64,000 nucleotides of DNA from Bacteroidia bacterium (GTDB taxonomy: Bacteria; Bacteroidota; Bacteroidia; Bacteroidales; Azobacteroidaceae), in assembly GCA_025996895.1 (NCBI GenBank), contig BNTW01000001.1:25523-89522 (forward strand), in the 5' to 3' direction. Position numbers and translations under genes: made by a program. Below, piece after piece: positions 33,024 to 41,908 of this stretch. Positions within the stretch are counted from its first letter, which is position 1. Every line of letters starts with the position of its first letter. The notes below the pieces were generated by a model. That model did no database searches, had not been told where the DNA came from, and saw nothing but the letters and a program-made list of their open reading frames with translations.

Positions 33024-34277
33024 ATGGAAAAAAAGATGAAAATACTGATTGTTTTGACTCTGCTTGCGATTGTTCCGCTGAATGCGCAAGTGTTTCGGAC
33101 GCAGGCACTATCCGACCGGATAAAAACGCTTCAAGTGTCGGTGGCCGACCGTTGGGACTCGGACGCGATTATCCAACTGAACAACGGCGAGCCGGTTGAA
33201 ATCCGCTTTGACCTGCTGGGGGCTTCCCCCGAAAATTTTACCTATACGATCACGCATTGTAATGCCGACTGGACGCCGTCGCAGTTGTTTCCGTCCGAAT
33301 ATATGACCGGTCTTCAGCACAATTACCTGACGGATTATGCGAATTCGTTTAATACGAAAATGAATTATGTGCATTATGAACTGTTTTTGCCGAACGAAAA
33401 TATCCGGTTGTTGGTTTCGGGAAATTATGTTGTGCAGGTTTTTTCCGACCAAGATACGGAACATCCGGTGTTGAACGCCTGCTTTTCGATAGTTGAACGC
33501 CGGACCGAAATACAAATGCAAATTAATTCCGTTACGGACAAAGGTGTGAATAATCGCTATCAAGCCGTGAATTTTGAAGTGAGTTATGGAAACGAAATCA
33601 AATCGCCCATGCAGGAATTGAAAGTGTATGTCCAACAGAATAATCGTTACGATAACGAGGCAAAATTAGTAAAACCACTCAACCTGCAAAACGGAAAAGC
33701 GTTTTACGATCACCAGCCTGCGTTGGTTTTTGACGCCGGCAACGAATATCGGCGTTTTGAAATGACAACTACACACTACACCGGTTTGAACATAGAGGCA
33801 ATCGAATATCATTCGCCGTATTACCATACCATTTTGCGCCCAGACGTGTTTCGCAGTCAGTTTGCTTATACGTTTAACGAAGATTTGAACGGCCGGATTT
33901 ATATCCGCAACAACGATACTGATTATCCGGAAACGGAAGCCGATTATCAAATTGTGCATTTCTATTTGGCGTGCGATCATCCGTTGCCTGAAAAAGTCTA
34001 TATTTTGAGCGAAGCGTTCAACAATCTTCTAAACGTACCATCGGAAATGGAATATAGCGCGCAGGACAAAGGTTATGTGAAATCGGCGTTGCTGAAAGAA
34101 GGCTATTATAATTATATGTATGTAACGCGCAAAAACGCTTCTTCACCGGCGACGACCGCCGTAACGGAAGGCGATTATTATCAGACGGAAAATGAATATT
34201 GCGTGATGGTTTATGCCCGTACGATGGGTATGCGCTATGACCAACTCATTGGTGTTCAAACACTTCAATTCAAATAA
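33024..34277 (+). CDS. DUF5103 protein with T9SS plug domain
   Basis: A 417-residue exported protein. The signal peptide (MKILIVLTLLAIVPLNAQ) is followed by strands typical of the DUF5103 family, annotated as a type IX secretion system plug domain. Recognisable pieces are PVEIRFDLLGASPENFTYTI, HCNADWTPSQLFPSEYM, NLQNGKAFYDHQPALVF and YCVMVYARTMGMRYDQLIGV. The ATG at 33024 sits directly after a -7 element; the in-frame ATG at 33036 is an alternative. In Bacteroidetes this gene often neighbours rsmE, as here (two-base gap). A role in gating or assisting the outer-membrane T9SS translocon is inferred from family naming. Confidence 0.82.
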   Translation: MEKKMKILIVLTLLAIVPLNAQVFRTQALSDRIKTLQVSVADRWDSDAIIQLNNGEPVEIRFDLLGASPENFTYTITHCNADWTPSQLFPSEYMTGLQHNYLTDYANSFNTKMNYVHYELFLPNENIRLLVSGNYVVQVFSDQDTEHPVLNACFSIVERRTEIQMQINSVTDKGVNNRYQAVNFEVSYGNEIKSPMQELKVYVQQNNRYDNEAKLVKPLNLQNGKAFYDHQPALVFDAGNEYRRFEMTTTHYTGLNIEAIEYHSPYYHTILRPDVFRSQFAYTFNEDLNGRIYIRNNDTDYPETEADYQIVHFYLACDHPLPEKVYILSEAFNNLLNVPSEMEYSAQDKGYVKSALLKEGYYNYMYVTRKNASSPATTAVTEGDYYQTENEYCVMVYARTMGMRYDQLIGVQTLQFK

Positions 34278-34279
34278 CC

Positions 34280-34987
34280 ATGATATTTTTTTATGCACCG
34301 GATATTTTGACAAATTCCCAGCTGCCCGACACGGAAGTGCAACATTGTGTGCGTGTTTTACGCAAGCAAGCAGGCGATGTAATTGATGTTACGGACGGAA
34401 AAGGACATTTGTACAAAGCGGAAATCACGGAAATTTCGCCGAAACGCTGTACGGTTTCGGTGTTGGAAACCGTTGAGCAACCGCCTTTGTGGAATAATTT
34501 CATTGAAATTGCCGTCGCTCCGGTGAAAAACATGGAACGAATCGAGTGGTTTGCCGAAAAAGCGGTGGAAATCGGTATCAACAAAATCAGTTTCCTGCGC
34601 ACGCAACATTCCGAACGCAAAGAGTTGAAATTAGACCGCTTGCAGAAGATTTTAATTTCCGCCATGAAACAATCCGAAAAAGCTGTATTACCTGAATTAC
34701 AAGAGATTACGGATTTTAAAAAGTTTATCGCACACGATTTTCAGGGACAAAAATTTATTCCGCATTGCTATCCGGCCGACGACAAGCCGTTGTTGAGTTT
34801 GGCGTATCAAAAAGGCCAAAACGCGCTGGTGCTGATTGGCCCCGAAGGCGATTTTAGCGAAGAAGAAGTGAGATCGGCCGTTGCTTGTGGGTTTCAACCG
34901 GTTTCGTTGGGCGAAAGCCGGTTGCGCACGGAAACCGCCGCGCTCAACGTTTGTCAAACCATTCACATCCTCAATCAACTGTCGTGA
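34280..34987 (+). CDS. rsmE: 16S rRNA m3U1498 methyltransferase
   Basis: A 235-residue SPOUT-family methyltransferase that modifies U1498 of 16S rRNA in the assembled 30S subunit. The N-terminal PUA-like part has HCVRVLRKQAGDVIDVTDG, and the C-terminal knot has ALVLIGPEGDFSEEEV and LGESRLRTETAAL, which form the SAM site. Length and motifs are normal. It starts two bases after the DUF5103 gene and its stop overlaps the start of mtgA (GTGA), so the genes are co-transcribed. Confidence 0.96.
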   Translation: MIFFYAPDILTNSQLPDTEVQHCVRVLRKQAGDVIDVTDGKGHLYKAEITEISPKRCTVSVLETVEQPPLWNNFIEIAVAPVKNMERIEWFAEKAVEIGINKISFLRTQHSERKELKLDRLQKILISAMKQSEKAVLPELQEITDFKKFIAHDFQGQKFIPHCYPADDKPLLSLAYQKGQNALVLIGPEGDFSEEEVRSAVACGFQPVSLGESRLRTETAALNVCQTIHILNQLS

Positions 34988-35670
34988 AAAAGTGGGTGAA
35001 GAAAATCGTTCATTGGGCACGCAACGGATTTTTTTGTCTGTTTATATTGAGCTTGTTGACGGTGATTTTGTTCAAATTTGTTCCGGTGTATTATACCGGC
35101 TATATGTTTGCCAAAAATACCGGACAGTTGTTTTCCGGCAAAAAGGTGGAAATCCATCACAAATGGGTTTCGTTAGCTGAAATTTCGCCCGATTTGGTGC
35201 AGGCCGCGATGGCTTCCGAAGATTATTTGTTTTTAATTCACAACGGTTTCGATTTCAACGAAGAAAATTTGCAATTGAGTAGGGGCGCGCGTGCGTTGCA
35301 CGCCAATAAAGGCACTATTTCGCAGGAAACGGCGCGTAATGTTTTTCTTTTGCCCGGCGAAAATTATCTAAACGAAACGCTGGAAATGTATTTTACGCTA
35401 CTGATTGAGTTTGTGTGGGGCAAAAAGCGGATTATGGAGGTGTATCTTAATTCGGTCGAAATGGGTGACGCGGTTTTTGGTGCGGAAGCCATTGCCGAAA
35501 AAGATTTTGACAAGCCGGCAAGTGAACTGACTGTCCCTGAGGCGGCGTTGATTGCAGCGGCATTGGTTCATTCGGAAGAATGGGATTTGCGGCAGCCGAA
35601 CACGTATTTATTGCGCCGGCAGGCCAAAATCAGGGGACTGATGGAAGACCGAATACAAATAGAATGGTGA
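34984..35670 (+). CDS. mtgA: Monofunctional peptidoglycan transglycosylase
   Basis: A 228-residue GT51 enzyme that polymerises lipid II at the inner membrane. One N-terminal membrane helix (GFFCLFILSLLTVILF) precedes the catalytic domain with MASEDYLFLIHNGFD (motif 1, Glu and His), KGTISQETARN (motif 2), GKKRIMEVYLNSVEMG (motif 3) and LTVPEAALIAA (motif 4). Motif 2 departs from the usual GxSTISQQ: the first Ser is Gly and the final Gln is Glu, which may affect activity. The GTG at 34984 overlaps the rsmE stop; the gene ends overlapping lipB. Confidence 0.9.
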   Translation: MKKWVKKIVHWARNGFFCLFILSLLTVILFKFVPVYYTGYMFAKNTGQLFSGKKVEIHHKWVSLAEISPDLVQAAMASEDYLFLIHNGFDFNEENLQLSRGARALHANKGTISQETARNVFLLPGENYLNETLEMYFTLLIEFVWGKKRIMEVYLNSVEMGDAVFGAEAIAEKDFDKPASELTVPEAALIAAALVHSEEWDLRQPNTYLLRRQAKIRGLMEDRIQIEW

Positions 35671-36344
35671 AAATGGAACGAAAGGATTGGGGAGTTATCC
35701 CTTATGCGCAAGCTTACGAACAGCAAAAGGTGCTGTTTGATGCGGCTATTCAGCAAAAAGCAAACAAACTTCCGGTGCAAAATACGATTATTTTTTGCGA
35801 ACATCCGCACGTCATTACGATAGGGAAACACGGCTTGCTTTCCAACCTGCTTTTTCCCGAAAAAACGTTGAAAGAGAAGCAGGTTGAGTTTTTTCCGACG
35901 GATAGGGGAGGGGACATTACCTATCATGGACCGGGACAGATAGTCGGTTATCCGATTCTGGATTTGGAGGATTTTGACATTGGCTTGAAAGAATATATAT
36001 ACCGTTTGGAGGAAGGAATTATCTGCACGTTAGCCGATTACGGAATTGCCGGCGTGCGATTGAACGGTGCGACCGGCGTTTGGTTGGATGCAGACAATCC
36101 GAAGAAAGCCCGAAAAATGGCAGCGATTGGTGTCCGAAGCAGTCGGTATGTAACGATGCACGGTTTTGCGTTGAATGTGAATTCTGATTTGAGTTATTTC
36201 CAACTGATTAATCCATGCGGATTTACCGACAAATGCGTTACGTCTATGCAGTGCGAGCTGGGAGAAAAAATAGATATAGAAAAGATAAAAGATAGTTTAT
36301 TCGGTCATTTTCAACAACTTTTCATACCTTTGCAGTCAATTTAA
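35664..36344 (+). CDS. lipB: Octanoyl-[acyl-carrier-protein]:protein octanoyltransferase
   Basis: A 226-residue cytosolic enzyme that moves octanoate from ACP to lipoyl domains. The motifs RGGDITYHGPGQIVGYPILD, MAAIGVRSSRYVTMHGFALNV and INPCGFTDKCVTSMQ match the family, including the acyl-thioester Cys and conserved Lys region. The ATG at 35664 (MVKMERKDW) overlaps the mtgA stop; ATG 35673 is a possible alternative. Upstream in-frame codons are shadow sequence of mtgA. The his operon promoter lies inside its last codons. Confidence 0.94.
   Translation: MVKMERKDWGVIPYAQAYEQQKVLFDAAIQQKANKLPVQNTIIFCEHPHVITIGKHGLLSNLLFPEKTLKEKQVEFFPTDRGGDITYHGPGQIVGYPILDLEDFDIGLKEYIYRLEEGIICTLADYGIAGVRLNGATGVWLDADNPKKARKMAAIGVRSSRYVTMHGFALNVNSDLSYFQLINPCGFTDKCVTSMQCELGEKIDIEKIKDSLFGHFQQLFIPLQSI
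36325..36332 (+). promoter_or_regulatory. -7 element for the his operon
   Basis: TACCTTTG, exact match, inside the end of lipB and 25 bases before the hisG ATG at 36358. Confidence 0.55.
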
Positions 36345-36357
36345 TATCAATAGGTAA

Positions 36358-37209
36358 ATGTTACGAATTGCAGTACAAACGAAGGGACGGCTCTACGAAG
36401 AAACGATGAGCCTGCTTCACGAGGCCGGAATTAAACTGTCGCCGGCGAAAAGGAGTTTATTAGTTCCGTCAAAAACCTTTCCGGTGGAATTGATTTTTTT
36501 GCGCGACGACGATATTCCGCAGGCGGTTGCCGACGGCGTGGCCGATGTGGGCATTGTGGGTGAAAACGAATTTACGGAGAAAAAACAACCGGCGGAAATC
36601 CTGAAACGGCTGGGTTTCAGCAAGTGCCGGATTTCGTTGGCGATACCGAAAGAATTTGATTACTCCGGTTTGAATTGGTTTGCCGGCAAAAAAATAGCCA
36701 CTTCTTATCCCGAAATTTTGTTGGATTTCTTGAAGAAAAATGCGATTAAGGCGGATATTCACGTTATCAGTGGCTCGGTGGAAATTGCACCGGGTATCGG
36801 TTTGGCAGACGCGATTTTCGACATTGTCAGTTCAGGTAGCACGTTGATTAGCAACCATTTGAAAGAAGTGGAAGTGGTCATGCAATCGGAAGCCGTGTTG
36901 ATTGGCTGTAAAAACCTGAATAAGGAGAAGAAGGAAATTCTCAAAGAGCTGATTTTCCGTATTGAAGCTGTTCAGACGGCAGAAGACAAAAAATATATTC
37001 TGTTGAATGCTCCGAACGACAAGTTAGAGGAAATTTTCGGTATTCTTCCCGGCATGAAAAGTCCGACGGTGTTGCCGTTAGCGCAGGAAGGTTGGAGTTC
37101 GATCCATTCCGTCATTGAAGAAAAACGCTTTTGGGAGATTATCGGAAAATTGAAAGCCGCCGGTGCGGAAGGCATTTTGATTATTCCGATTGAAAAAATG
37201 ATATTGTAG
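36358..37209 (+). CDS. hisG: ATP phosphoribosyltransferase, long form
   Basis: First enzyme of histidine synthesis, joining ATP and PRPP. At 283 residues it is the long form with a C-terminal regulatory ACT-like domain (SPTVLPLAQEGWSSIHSVI), so no HisZ is needed and histidine feedback is expected. N-terminal LRIAVQTKGRLYEE, DVGIVGENE and the PRPP-binding region VEIAPGIGLADAIFDIVSSG are clear. It starts the hisGDCB run, with only five bases to hisD. Confidence 0.97.
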   Translation: MLRIAVQTKGRLYEETMSLLHEAGIKLSPAKRSLLVPSKTFPVELIFLRDDDIPQAVADGVADVGIVGENEFTEKKQPAEILKRLGFSKCRISLAIPKEFDYSGLNWFAGKKIATSYPEILLDFLKKNAIKADIHVISGSVEIAPGIGLADAIFDIVSSGSTLISNHLKEVEVVMQSEAVLIGCKNLNKEKKEILKELIFRIEAVQTAEDKKYILLNAPNDKLEEIFGILPGMKSPTVLPLAQEGWSSIHSVIEEKRFWEIIGKLKAAGAEGILIIPIEKMIL

Positions 37210-37214
37210 AGTGA

Positions 37215-38495
37215 ATGAAAACAATAAAACACCCGTATAGAGAGCAATGGCCGGAAATTTTATCGCGTCCGACAGCTGATTTTTCCGAACTTTTTGATAA
37301 AGTAAAGGAAATGTTGGACGCTATTTCTATTCGTGGCGACGAAGCCGTTTTGGAATACGAGCAAGAATTTGATAAAGTAACCTTGAGTACGTTGGAAGTT
37401 TCGCCCGAAGAGAAGACCGAAGCTGTCGGGTTGGTTTCCGAAGAATTGAAATCGGCCATTGAATTAGCCAAAAGGAACATCGAAAAATTTCACTCGGCGC
37501 AACGGCACGAATTACCGAAGATCGAAACCCAGCCCGGCGTAATCTGCTGGCAGAAAGCTATCGCAATAGAAAAGGTCGGGTTGTACATTCCGGGGGGTAC
37601 TGCACCGTTGTTTTCGACCGTGTTGATGTTGGCATTACCGGCGCAGATTGCGGGCTGTAGGGAAATTGTACTTTGCTCGCCTCCAAACAGAGAAACCGGT
37701 AAAATTCATCCCGCTGTGCTGTACGCCGCAAGTGTAGCCGGTGTTACGAAGATCTACAAAATCGGCGGCATTCAGGCGATTGGAGCTATGGCTTACGGCA
37801 CCGGGAGCGTTCCTAAAGTGTATAAAATTTTTGGTCCGGGCAATCAGTATGTTACTGCTGCCAAACAGTTGGTTTCGTTGCGTGACGTGGCGATTGATAT
37901 GCCCGCAGGTCCTTCGGAAGTGGAAGTGTTGGCGGACGATACGGCAAATCCTGCTTTCGTGGCTTCCGATTTACTTTCGCAAGCCGAGCATGGTGTTGAT
38001 AGTCAGGCGGTTTTGGTTACGACAAGCGAAGCATTAGCCCGGAAAGTTACGGAAGAAATAGAAAAACAAGTGCAACAACTTCCGCGTGTGGATTTAGCGC
38101 GTAAAGCATTGGAAAACAGTAAAATAATTATTGTCAAAGACATCGAAGAAGCGATTGCTTTGACCAACGAATATGCTCCCGAACATTTAATTCTTTCGAC
38201 GGAAAACTACCGCGATATTGCCGAAAAAATCGTCAATGCCGGTTCTGTCTTTCTCGGACACCTGACGCCCGAAAGTGCTGGCGATTATGCTTCGGGAACA
38301 AACCATACCTTGCCCACCAACGGCTATGCCAAAGCGTACGGCGGTGTGAATTTAGACAGTTTTCTGAAAAAAATCACTTTTCAGGAAATCACTCCCGAAG
38401 GGTTGCAAAATATCGGCAAAGCAATCGAAATTATGGCGGAAAACGAACAATTAATTGCGCATAAAAATGCGGTAACATTAAGAATGAAAGTATGA
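37215..38495 (+). CDS. hisD: Histidinol dehydrogenase
   Basis: Zinc- and NAD-dependent enzyme oxidising histidinol to histidine in the last two steps. The 426-residue protein has [52 protein letters not shown] and [14 protein letters not shown] (zinc/catalytic His) and EYAPEHLIL. The ATG at 37215 is used. Its end overlaps hisC by four bases (ATGA). Confidence 0.97.
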   Translation: MKTIKHPYREQWPEILSRPTADFSELFDKVKEMLDAISIRGDEAVLEYEQEFDKVTLSTLEVSPEEKTEAVGLVSEELKSAIELAKRNIEKFHSAQRHELPKIETQPGVICWQKAIAIEKVGLYIPGGTAPLFSTVLMLALPAQIAGCREIVLCSPPNRETGKIHPAVLYAASVAGVTKIYKIGGIQAIGAMAYGTGSVPKVYKIFGPGNQYVTAAKQLVSLRDVAIDMPAGPSEVEVLADDTANPAFVASDLLSQAEHGVDSQAVLVTTSEALARKVTEEIEKQVQQLPRVDLARKALENSKIIIVKDIEEAIALTNEYAPEHLILSTENYRDIAEKIVNAGSVFLGHLTPESAGDYASGTNHTLPTNGYAKAYGGVNLDSFLKKITFQEITPEGLQNIGKAIEIMAENEQLIAHKNAVTLRMKV

Positions 38496-39523
38496 ATTTG
38501 GAAAAATTAATCCGGCCGAGTATTTGGAAACTCAAGCCCTATTCTTGTGCGCGCGACGAGTTTAAGGGCGAGGCGTCGGTCTATCTCGATGCAAATGAAA
38601 ATCCGTATAATTCGCCCTATAATCGTTATCCTGACCCGCTGCAATGGATTTTGAAGGAAAAGATTGCGAAATTGAAAAATGTCAGGCCGGAACAAATCAT
38701 GATTGGCAACGGAAGCGATGAGCCGATAGATTTGGTTTTCCGGATTTTTTGCGAGCCGAAAGAAGATAATGTCGTGGCGATGGAGCCGACGTATGGAATG
38801 TACCAGGTTTGCGCCGGCATCAATAACGTGGAATATCGGAAGGTATTGTTGAATGACGATTTTTCGTTAGATGCCGATTGTTTGCTTCAAGCAACGGACG
38901 AACATACCAAATTGATTTTTCTGTGTTCGCCGAACAATCCGACCGGAAATTTACTCAATCGTGCGGAAATGCAGAAAATTGTCGAAAATTTTGACGGAAT
39001 TGTCATTATTGATGAAGCCTATATTGATTTCTCTTCCGAAAAATCGTGGCTGGAGGATTTGGATAAATACCCGAATATCATTGTGTTGCAGACCTTTTCC
39101 AAGGCGTGGGGACTGGCTTCTGTGCGTTGCGGGCTGGCTTTTGCCTCGCCGGAGATTATCGGATTTTTCAATAAAGTAAAATATCCCTACAATGTTAATC
39201 TGCTTACGCAAAGATTTGTTAGTGAGCAGATTAATCAGGTAGAACAAAAAAATGAATGGATAAAAACCTTGCTGAAACAGCGCGAATATTTGCGCAAAGA
39301 ATTAGAAAAAATTCCTTGGGTGGAAAAAATTTATCCGAGCGATGCCAATTTTTTGTTGGTGAAAGTTTCCGATGCCAATGCCGTATATCGTTATTTGGTG
39401 GAAAAAAGCATTATTGTGCGAAACAGAAATTCCGTATCTTTGTGTTGGAATTGCTTGCGAATAACCGTCGGCACAAAAGAAGAAAACGAAACGTTAATCA
39501 AAGTTATGAGTGATAAGTTATGA
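38492..39523 (+). CDS. hisC: Histidinol-phosphate aminotransferase
   Basis: PLP aminotransferase acting on imidazole-acetol phosphate. At 343 residues it has [56 protein letters not shown] and the PLP-lysine motif [14 protein letters not shown]. It overlaps hisD and hisB by ATGA junctions, so translation of the three is coupled. Confidence 0.97.
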   Translation: MNLEKLIRPSIWKLKPYSCARDEFKGEASVYLDANENPYNSPYNRYPDPLQWILKEKIAKLKNVRPEQIMIGNGSDEPIDLVFRIFCEPKEDNVVAMEPTYGMYQVCAGINNVEYRKVLLNDDFSLDADCLLQATDEHTKLIFLCSPNNPTGNLLNRAEMQKIVENFDGIVIIDEAYIDFSSEKSWLEDLDKYPNIIVLQTFSKAWGLASVRCGLAFASPEIIGFFNKVKYPYNVNLLTQRFVSEQINQVEQKNEWIKTLLKQREYLRKELEKIPWVEKIYPSDANFLLVKVSDANAVYRYLVEKSIIVRNRNSVSLCWNCLRITVGTKEENETLIKVMSDKL

Positions 39524-40602
39524 GTTATGAGTTAAAGAGGGCTTTATTTATAGACAGGGACGGCACGCTGATTGTTGAGCCTTCGGTTACTTTTCAGGTG
39601 GATAACTTGGAACAGTTGGAGTTTCTGCCGGGTGTGATACGGAATTTATACTTTATTCGCCAACACCTCGATTATGAGTTGGTTATCGTTTCTAATCAAG
39701 ACGGTTTAGGGACGGCTTCCTATCCGCAGGAAAATTTTGATACGGTACAAAAAAAGATGCTGGACATTTTCCGAAACGAAGGAATTGTCTTTGATAACAT
39801 ATTGATAGACAAGTCTTTTCCGGAAGAAAACTTGCCCACGCGCAAACCCGGAACGGCAATGTTGTCGGCTTATCGGAATGGTGATTACGATTTGGAGCAT
39901 TCCTTTGTTATTGGTGACCGCCAAACGGACGTGGAATTGGCGAAAAATTTGGGTTGCCAAGCGATTTTATTCGACAACCAAGCGATGAATTGGGACAAAA
40001 TCAGCGAAATCCTTTTTGCCGGTGAACGCAAAGCCGTTATCGAACGAAATACAAAAGAAACCCGTATCCGCGTGGAGTTGAATTTGGACGGCAAAGGACA
40101 AATGAAAATATCCACCGGATTGCATTTTTTCGATCATTTATTAGACCAAATCGGAAAACATTCGGGCATGGATTTGGCAATAGAAGTGGAAGGAGATTTG
40201 CACGTTGATGAGCACCACACGATAGAAGATACAGGAATTGCGTTAGGCGAGGCGTTGTATCGGGCGTTGGGAAGCAAGCGGGGAATTGAACGTTACGGTT
40301 TCTGCCTGCCGATGGACGATTGCCTTTGTGCAGTGGCATTGGATTTTGGCGGTCGGCCGTGGTTAGTGTGGAATGCTGAATTTTATCGCGAAAAAGTCGG
40401 CGATGTCCCGACCGAGATGTTTATGCACTTTTTTAAGTCGTTGAGCGACGCAGCGAAAATGAATTTGAATATCCGGTCCGAAGGGCAAAATGAACATCAT
40501 AAAATCGAGGGAATTTTCAAGGCCTTTGCGCGCGCGGTGAAAATGGCCGTCCGCCGTGATATTTTTAATTACGAAATCCCCACTACAAAAGGCACAATAT
40601 AA
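39520..40602 (+). CDS. hisB: Bifunctional histidinol-phosphatase / imidazoleglycerol-phosphate dehydratase
   Basis: A 360-residue fusion. Residues 1-165 are a HAD-type histidinol-phosphatase ([12 protein letters not shown] motif I with both Asp, [10 protein letters not shown] motif [19 protein letters not shown] motif IV). Residues 175-360 are the dehydratase with metal-binding [30 protein letters not shown] and [16 protein letters not shown]. Both halves look complete. It is the last gene of the visible his operon; hisA, hisF, hisH and hisI are not in the window. Confidence 0.97.
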   Translation: MSYELKRALFIDRDGTLIVEPSVTFQVDNLEQLEFLPGVIRNLYFIRQHLDYELVIVSNQDGLGTASYPQENFDTVQKKMLDIFRNEGIVFDNILIDKSFPEENLPTRKPGTAMLSAYRNGDYDLEHSFVIGDRQTDVELAKNLGCQAILFDNQAMNWDKISEILFAGERKAVIERNTKETRIRVELNLDGKGQMKISTGLHFFDHLLDQIGKHSGMDLAIEVEGDLHVDEHHTIEDTGIALGEALYRALGSKRGIERYGFCLPMDDCLCAVALDFGGRPWLVWNAEFYREKVGDVPTEMFMHFFKSLSDAAKMNLNIRSEGQNEHHKIEGIFKAFARAVKMAVRRDIFNYEIPTTKGTI

Positions 40603-40613
40603 AAATTAATCCT

Positions 40614-40621
40614 TATATTTG
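40614..40621 (+). promoter_or_regulatory. -7 element for the SPOR lipoprotein
   Basis: TATATTTG, exact match, 30 bases before the ATG at 40652. No clear -33 TTG. Confidence 0.5.
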
Positions 40622-40651
40622 TCCCAAATTTGAAACAATAAAATAGATAGT

Positions 40652-41122
40652 ATGAAAACGAAATTTTATTTATTCGGCTTAGCAATCAGTTTTGTGTTTT
40701 TATTCAGCGCATGTAAGGCAAAACAAAGCTATTATATGCAAAGTTATGAAGCGGCGAAAGCGCAGGAAGCGCAACAGGCAACTCGTCCGGCTACTGAATT
40801 TACGCCGGTAGAAAAGGCGAAACCAACAACTACCGAAAATTTTCAACGCGAAAAAGTGACGGTCGTAGGTACAAACAGCCAATTGAAACAGTACAGCGTG
40901 GTTATCGGTAGTTTCGTGAATAAAACGAATGCCGAATCGTTGCGCGACCGCATGGCGGCACAGGGCTATAACGCATTGTTGGCGCAAAATGAAAAAGGCA
41001 TGTACCGCGTGATTGTCGCCACTTTCGACGACAAAGACAGGGCTGCTGCCGAACGTCAGGTGATTAAAAATAAATTCGCTCCCGATTTTAGCGATGCGTG
41101 GTTGCTTGATAGTGGATACTAA
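40652..41122 (+). CDS. SPOR-domain lipoprotein
   Basis: A 156-residue envelope protein. The lipoprotein signal ends LFSAC (Cys21), a low-complexity Ala/Gln/Lys linker follows, and residues 78-150 form a SPOR domain (YSVVIGSFVNKTNAESLRDR, YRVIVATFDDKDRAAAERQV). SPOR domains bind denuded glycan strands at division sites, so a cell-wall or division role is likely. The next lipoprotein gene overlaps its end. Confidence 0.9.
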   Translation: MKTKFYLFGLAISFVFLFSACKAKQSYYMQSYEAAKAQEAQQATRPATEFTPVEKAKPTTTENFQREKVTVVGTNSQLKQYSVVIGSFVNKTNAESLRDRMAAQGYNALLAQNEKGMYRVIVATFDDKDRAAAERQVIKNKFAPDFSDAWLLDSGY

Positions 41123-41897
41123 GACAGTCGTGTTTGTTTTTTTACTGTTTCTTTTCGGTTGTAATAACGATAAAAAAACTGCCCTTGCGTACTTAAGGCA
41201 AGCGCAGGATTTGTACGAGCAGGCACAATACGGCTCGGCTAAACAGTTGTTGGATAGCTTGAAAGTTGAGTTTCCCAAAGAAGTGTCGGTGCGAAAAAAG
41301 GCCTTATTTCTCATGCGGAATATTGAACTGAAAGAGCAAGAACGCAATTTATTGTATTGCGACAGTCTGCTTCCTGTTCGTCAGGCCGAAGCCGATTCAT
41401 TAAAACGGTTGTTTGTTTTTATACAAGATCCCGGATTTTATTCGATAAATCCGAATGCGAAATTTATTCGGACAAGCACGAATGAATGGGGCGAAATGGC
41501 CTTGACGGACGTATATAGCGGGACAACGCCGCTCAAACACAACCGGCTGAAAGTTACTAATCCGGCGGGAGAATATCAAGAAACCGAAGCCATTTCTTTC
41601 GATGGTGGGACAAATTATACCTTTCGCGACGTCTCCGGAACGATTTATGAAATCGTTACTTATCAAAAAGGACGCGACAACGGTACGATTTTGTTCATTT
41701 ATCATTCTGCCGGTCAAAAGCTGAAAATGGAATATCTGGGCGGAAAAAAATATCCGCCGGTGGTCATTCCCGACAAAGAAAAACAAGATTTAGTATCTAC
41801 CGTTGATTTAGCGGCCGTTCTCCACGACATCGATCAGCTGAAAAAAGAAAAGGAGAAAGCCGGGAAACGGATTGAGTATTTGAAAAAGAAATCATAA
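41112..41897 (+). CDS. Hypothetical lipoprotein with helical ends
   Basis: About 261 residues. A short hydrophobic signal leads to LFGC (lipobox), then a helical TPR-like start (ALAYLRQAQDLYEQAQYGSAKQLLDSL). A beta-rich middle (YTFRDVSGTIYEIVTYQKGR) and a coiled-coil end (DIDQLKKEKEKAGKRIEYLKK) follow. The GTG at 41112 gives a compact signal peptide and overlaps the SPOR gene by 11 bases; an in-frame ATG at 41094 is the alternative start. It is conserved-looking but I recognise no named family; similar proteins in Bacteroidales are annotated as hypothetical. Confidence 0.75.
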   Translation: MDTKTVVFVFLLFLFGCNNDKKTALAYLRQAQDLYEQAQYGSAKQLLDSLKVEFPKEVSVRKKALFLMRNIELKEQERNLLYCDSLLPVRQAEADSLKRLFVFIQDPGFYSINPNAKFIRTSTNEWGEMALTDVYSGTTPLKHNRLKVTNPAGEYQETEAISFDGGTNYTFRDVSGTIYEIVTYQKGRDNGTILFIYHSAGQKLKMEYLGGKKYPPVVIPDKEKQDLVSTVDLAAVLHDIDQLKKEKEKAGKRIEYLKKKS

Positions 41898-41908
41898 TAA
41901 ATATAAAT

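Noticed and set aside
39505-39535. ATGAGTTATGAGTTA short tandem repeat at the hisC-hisB junction
   Set aside because: Only about two imperfect copies; it falls in the coding overlap and is explained by the two reading frames.
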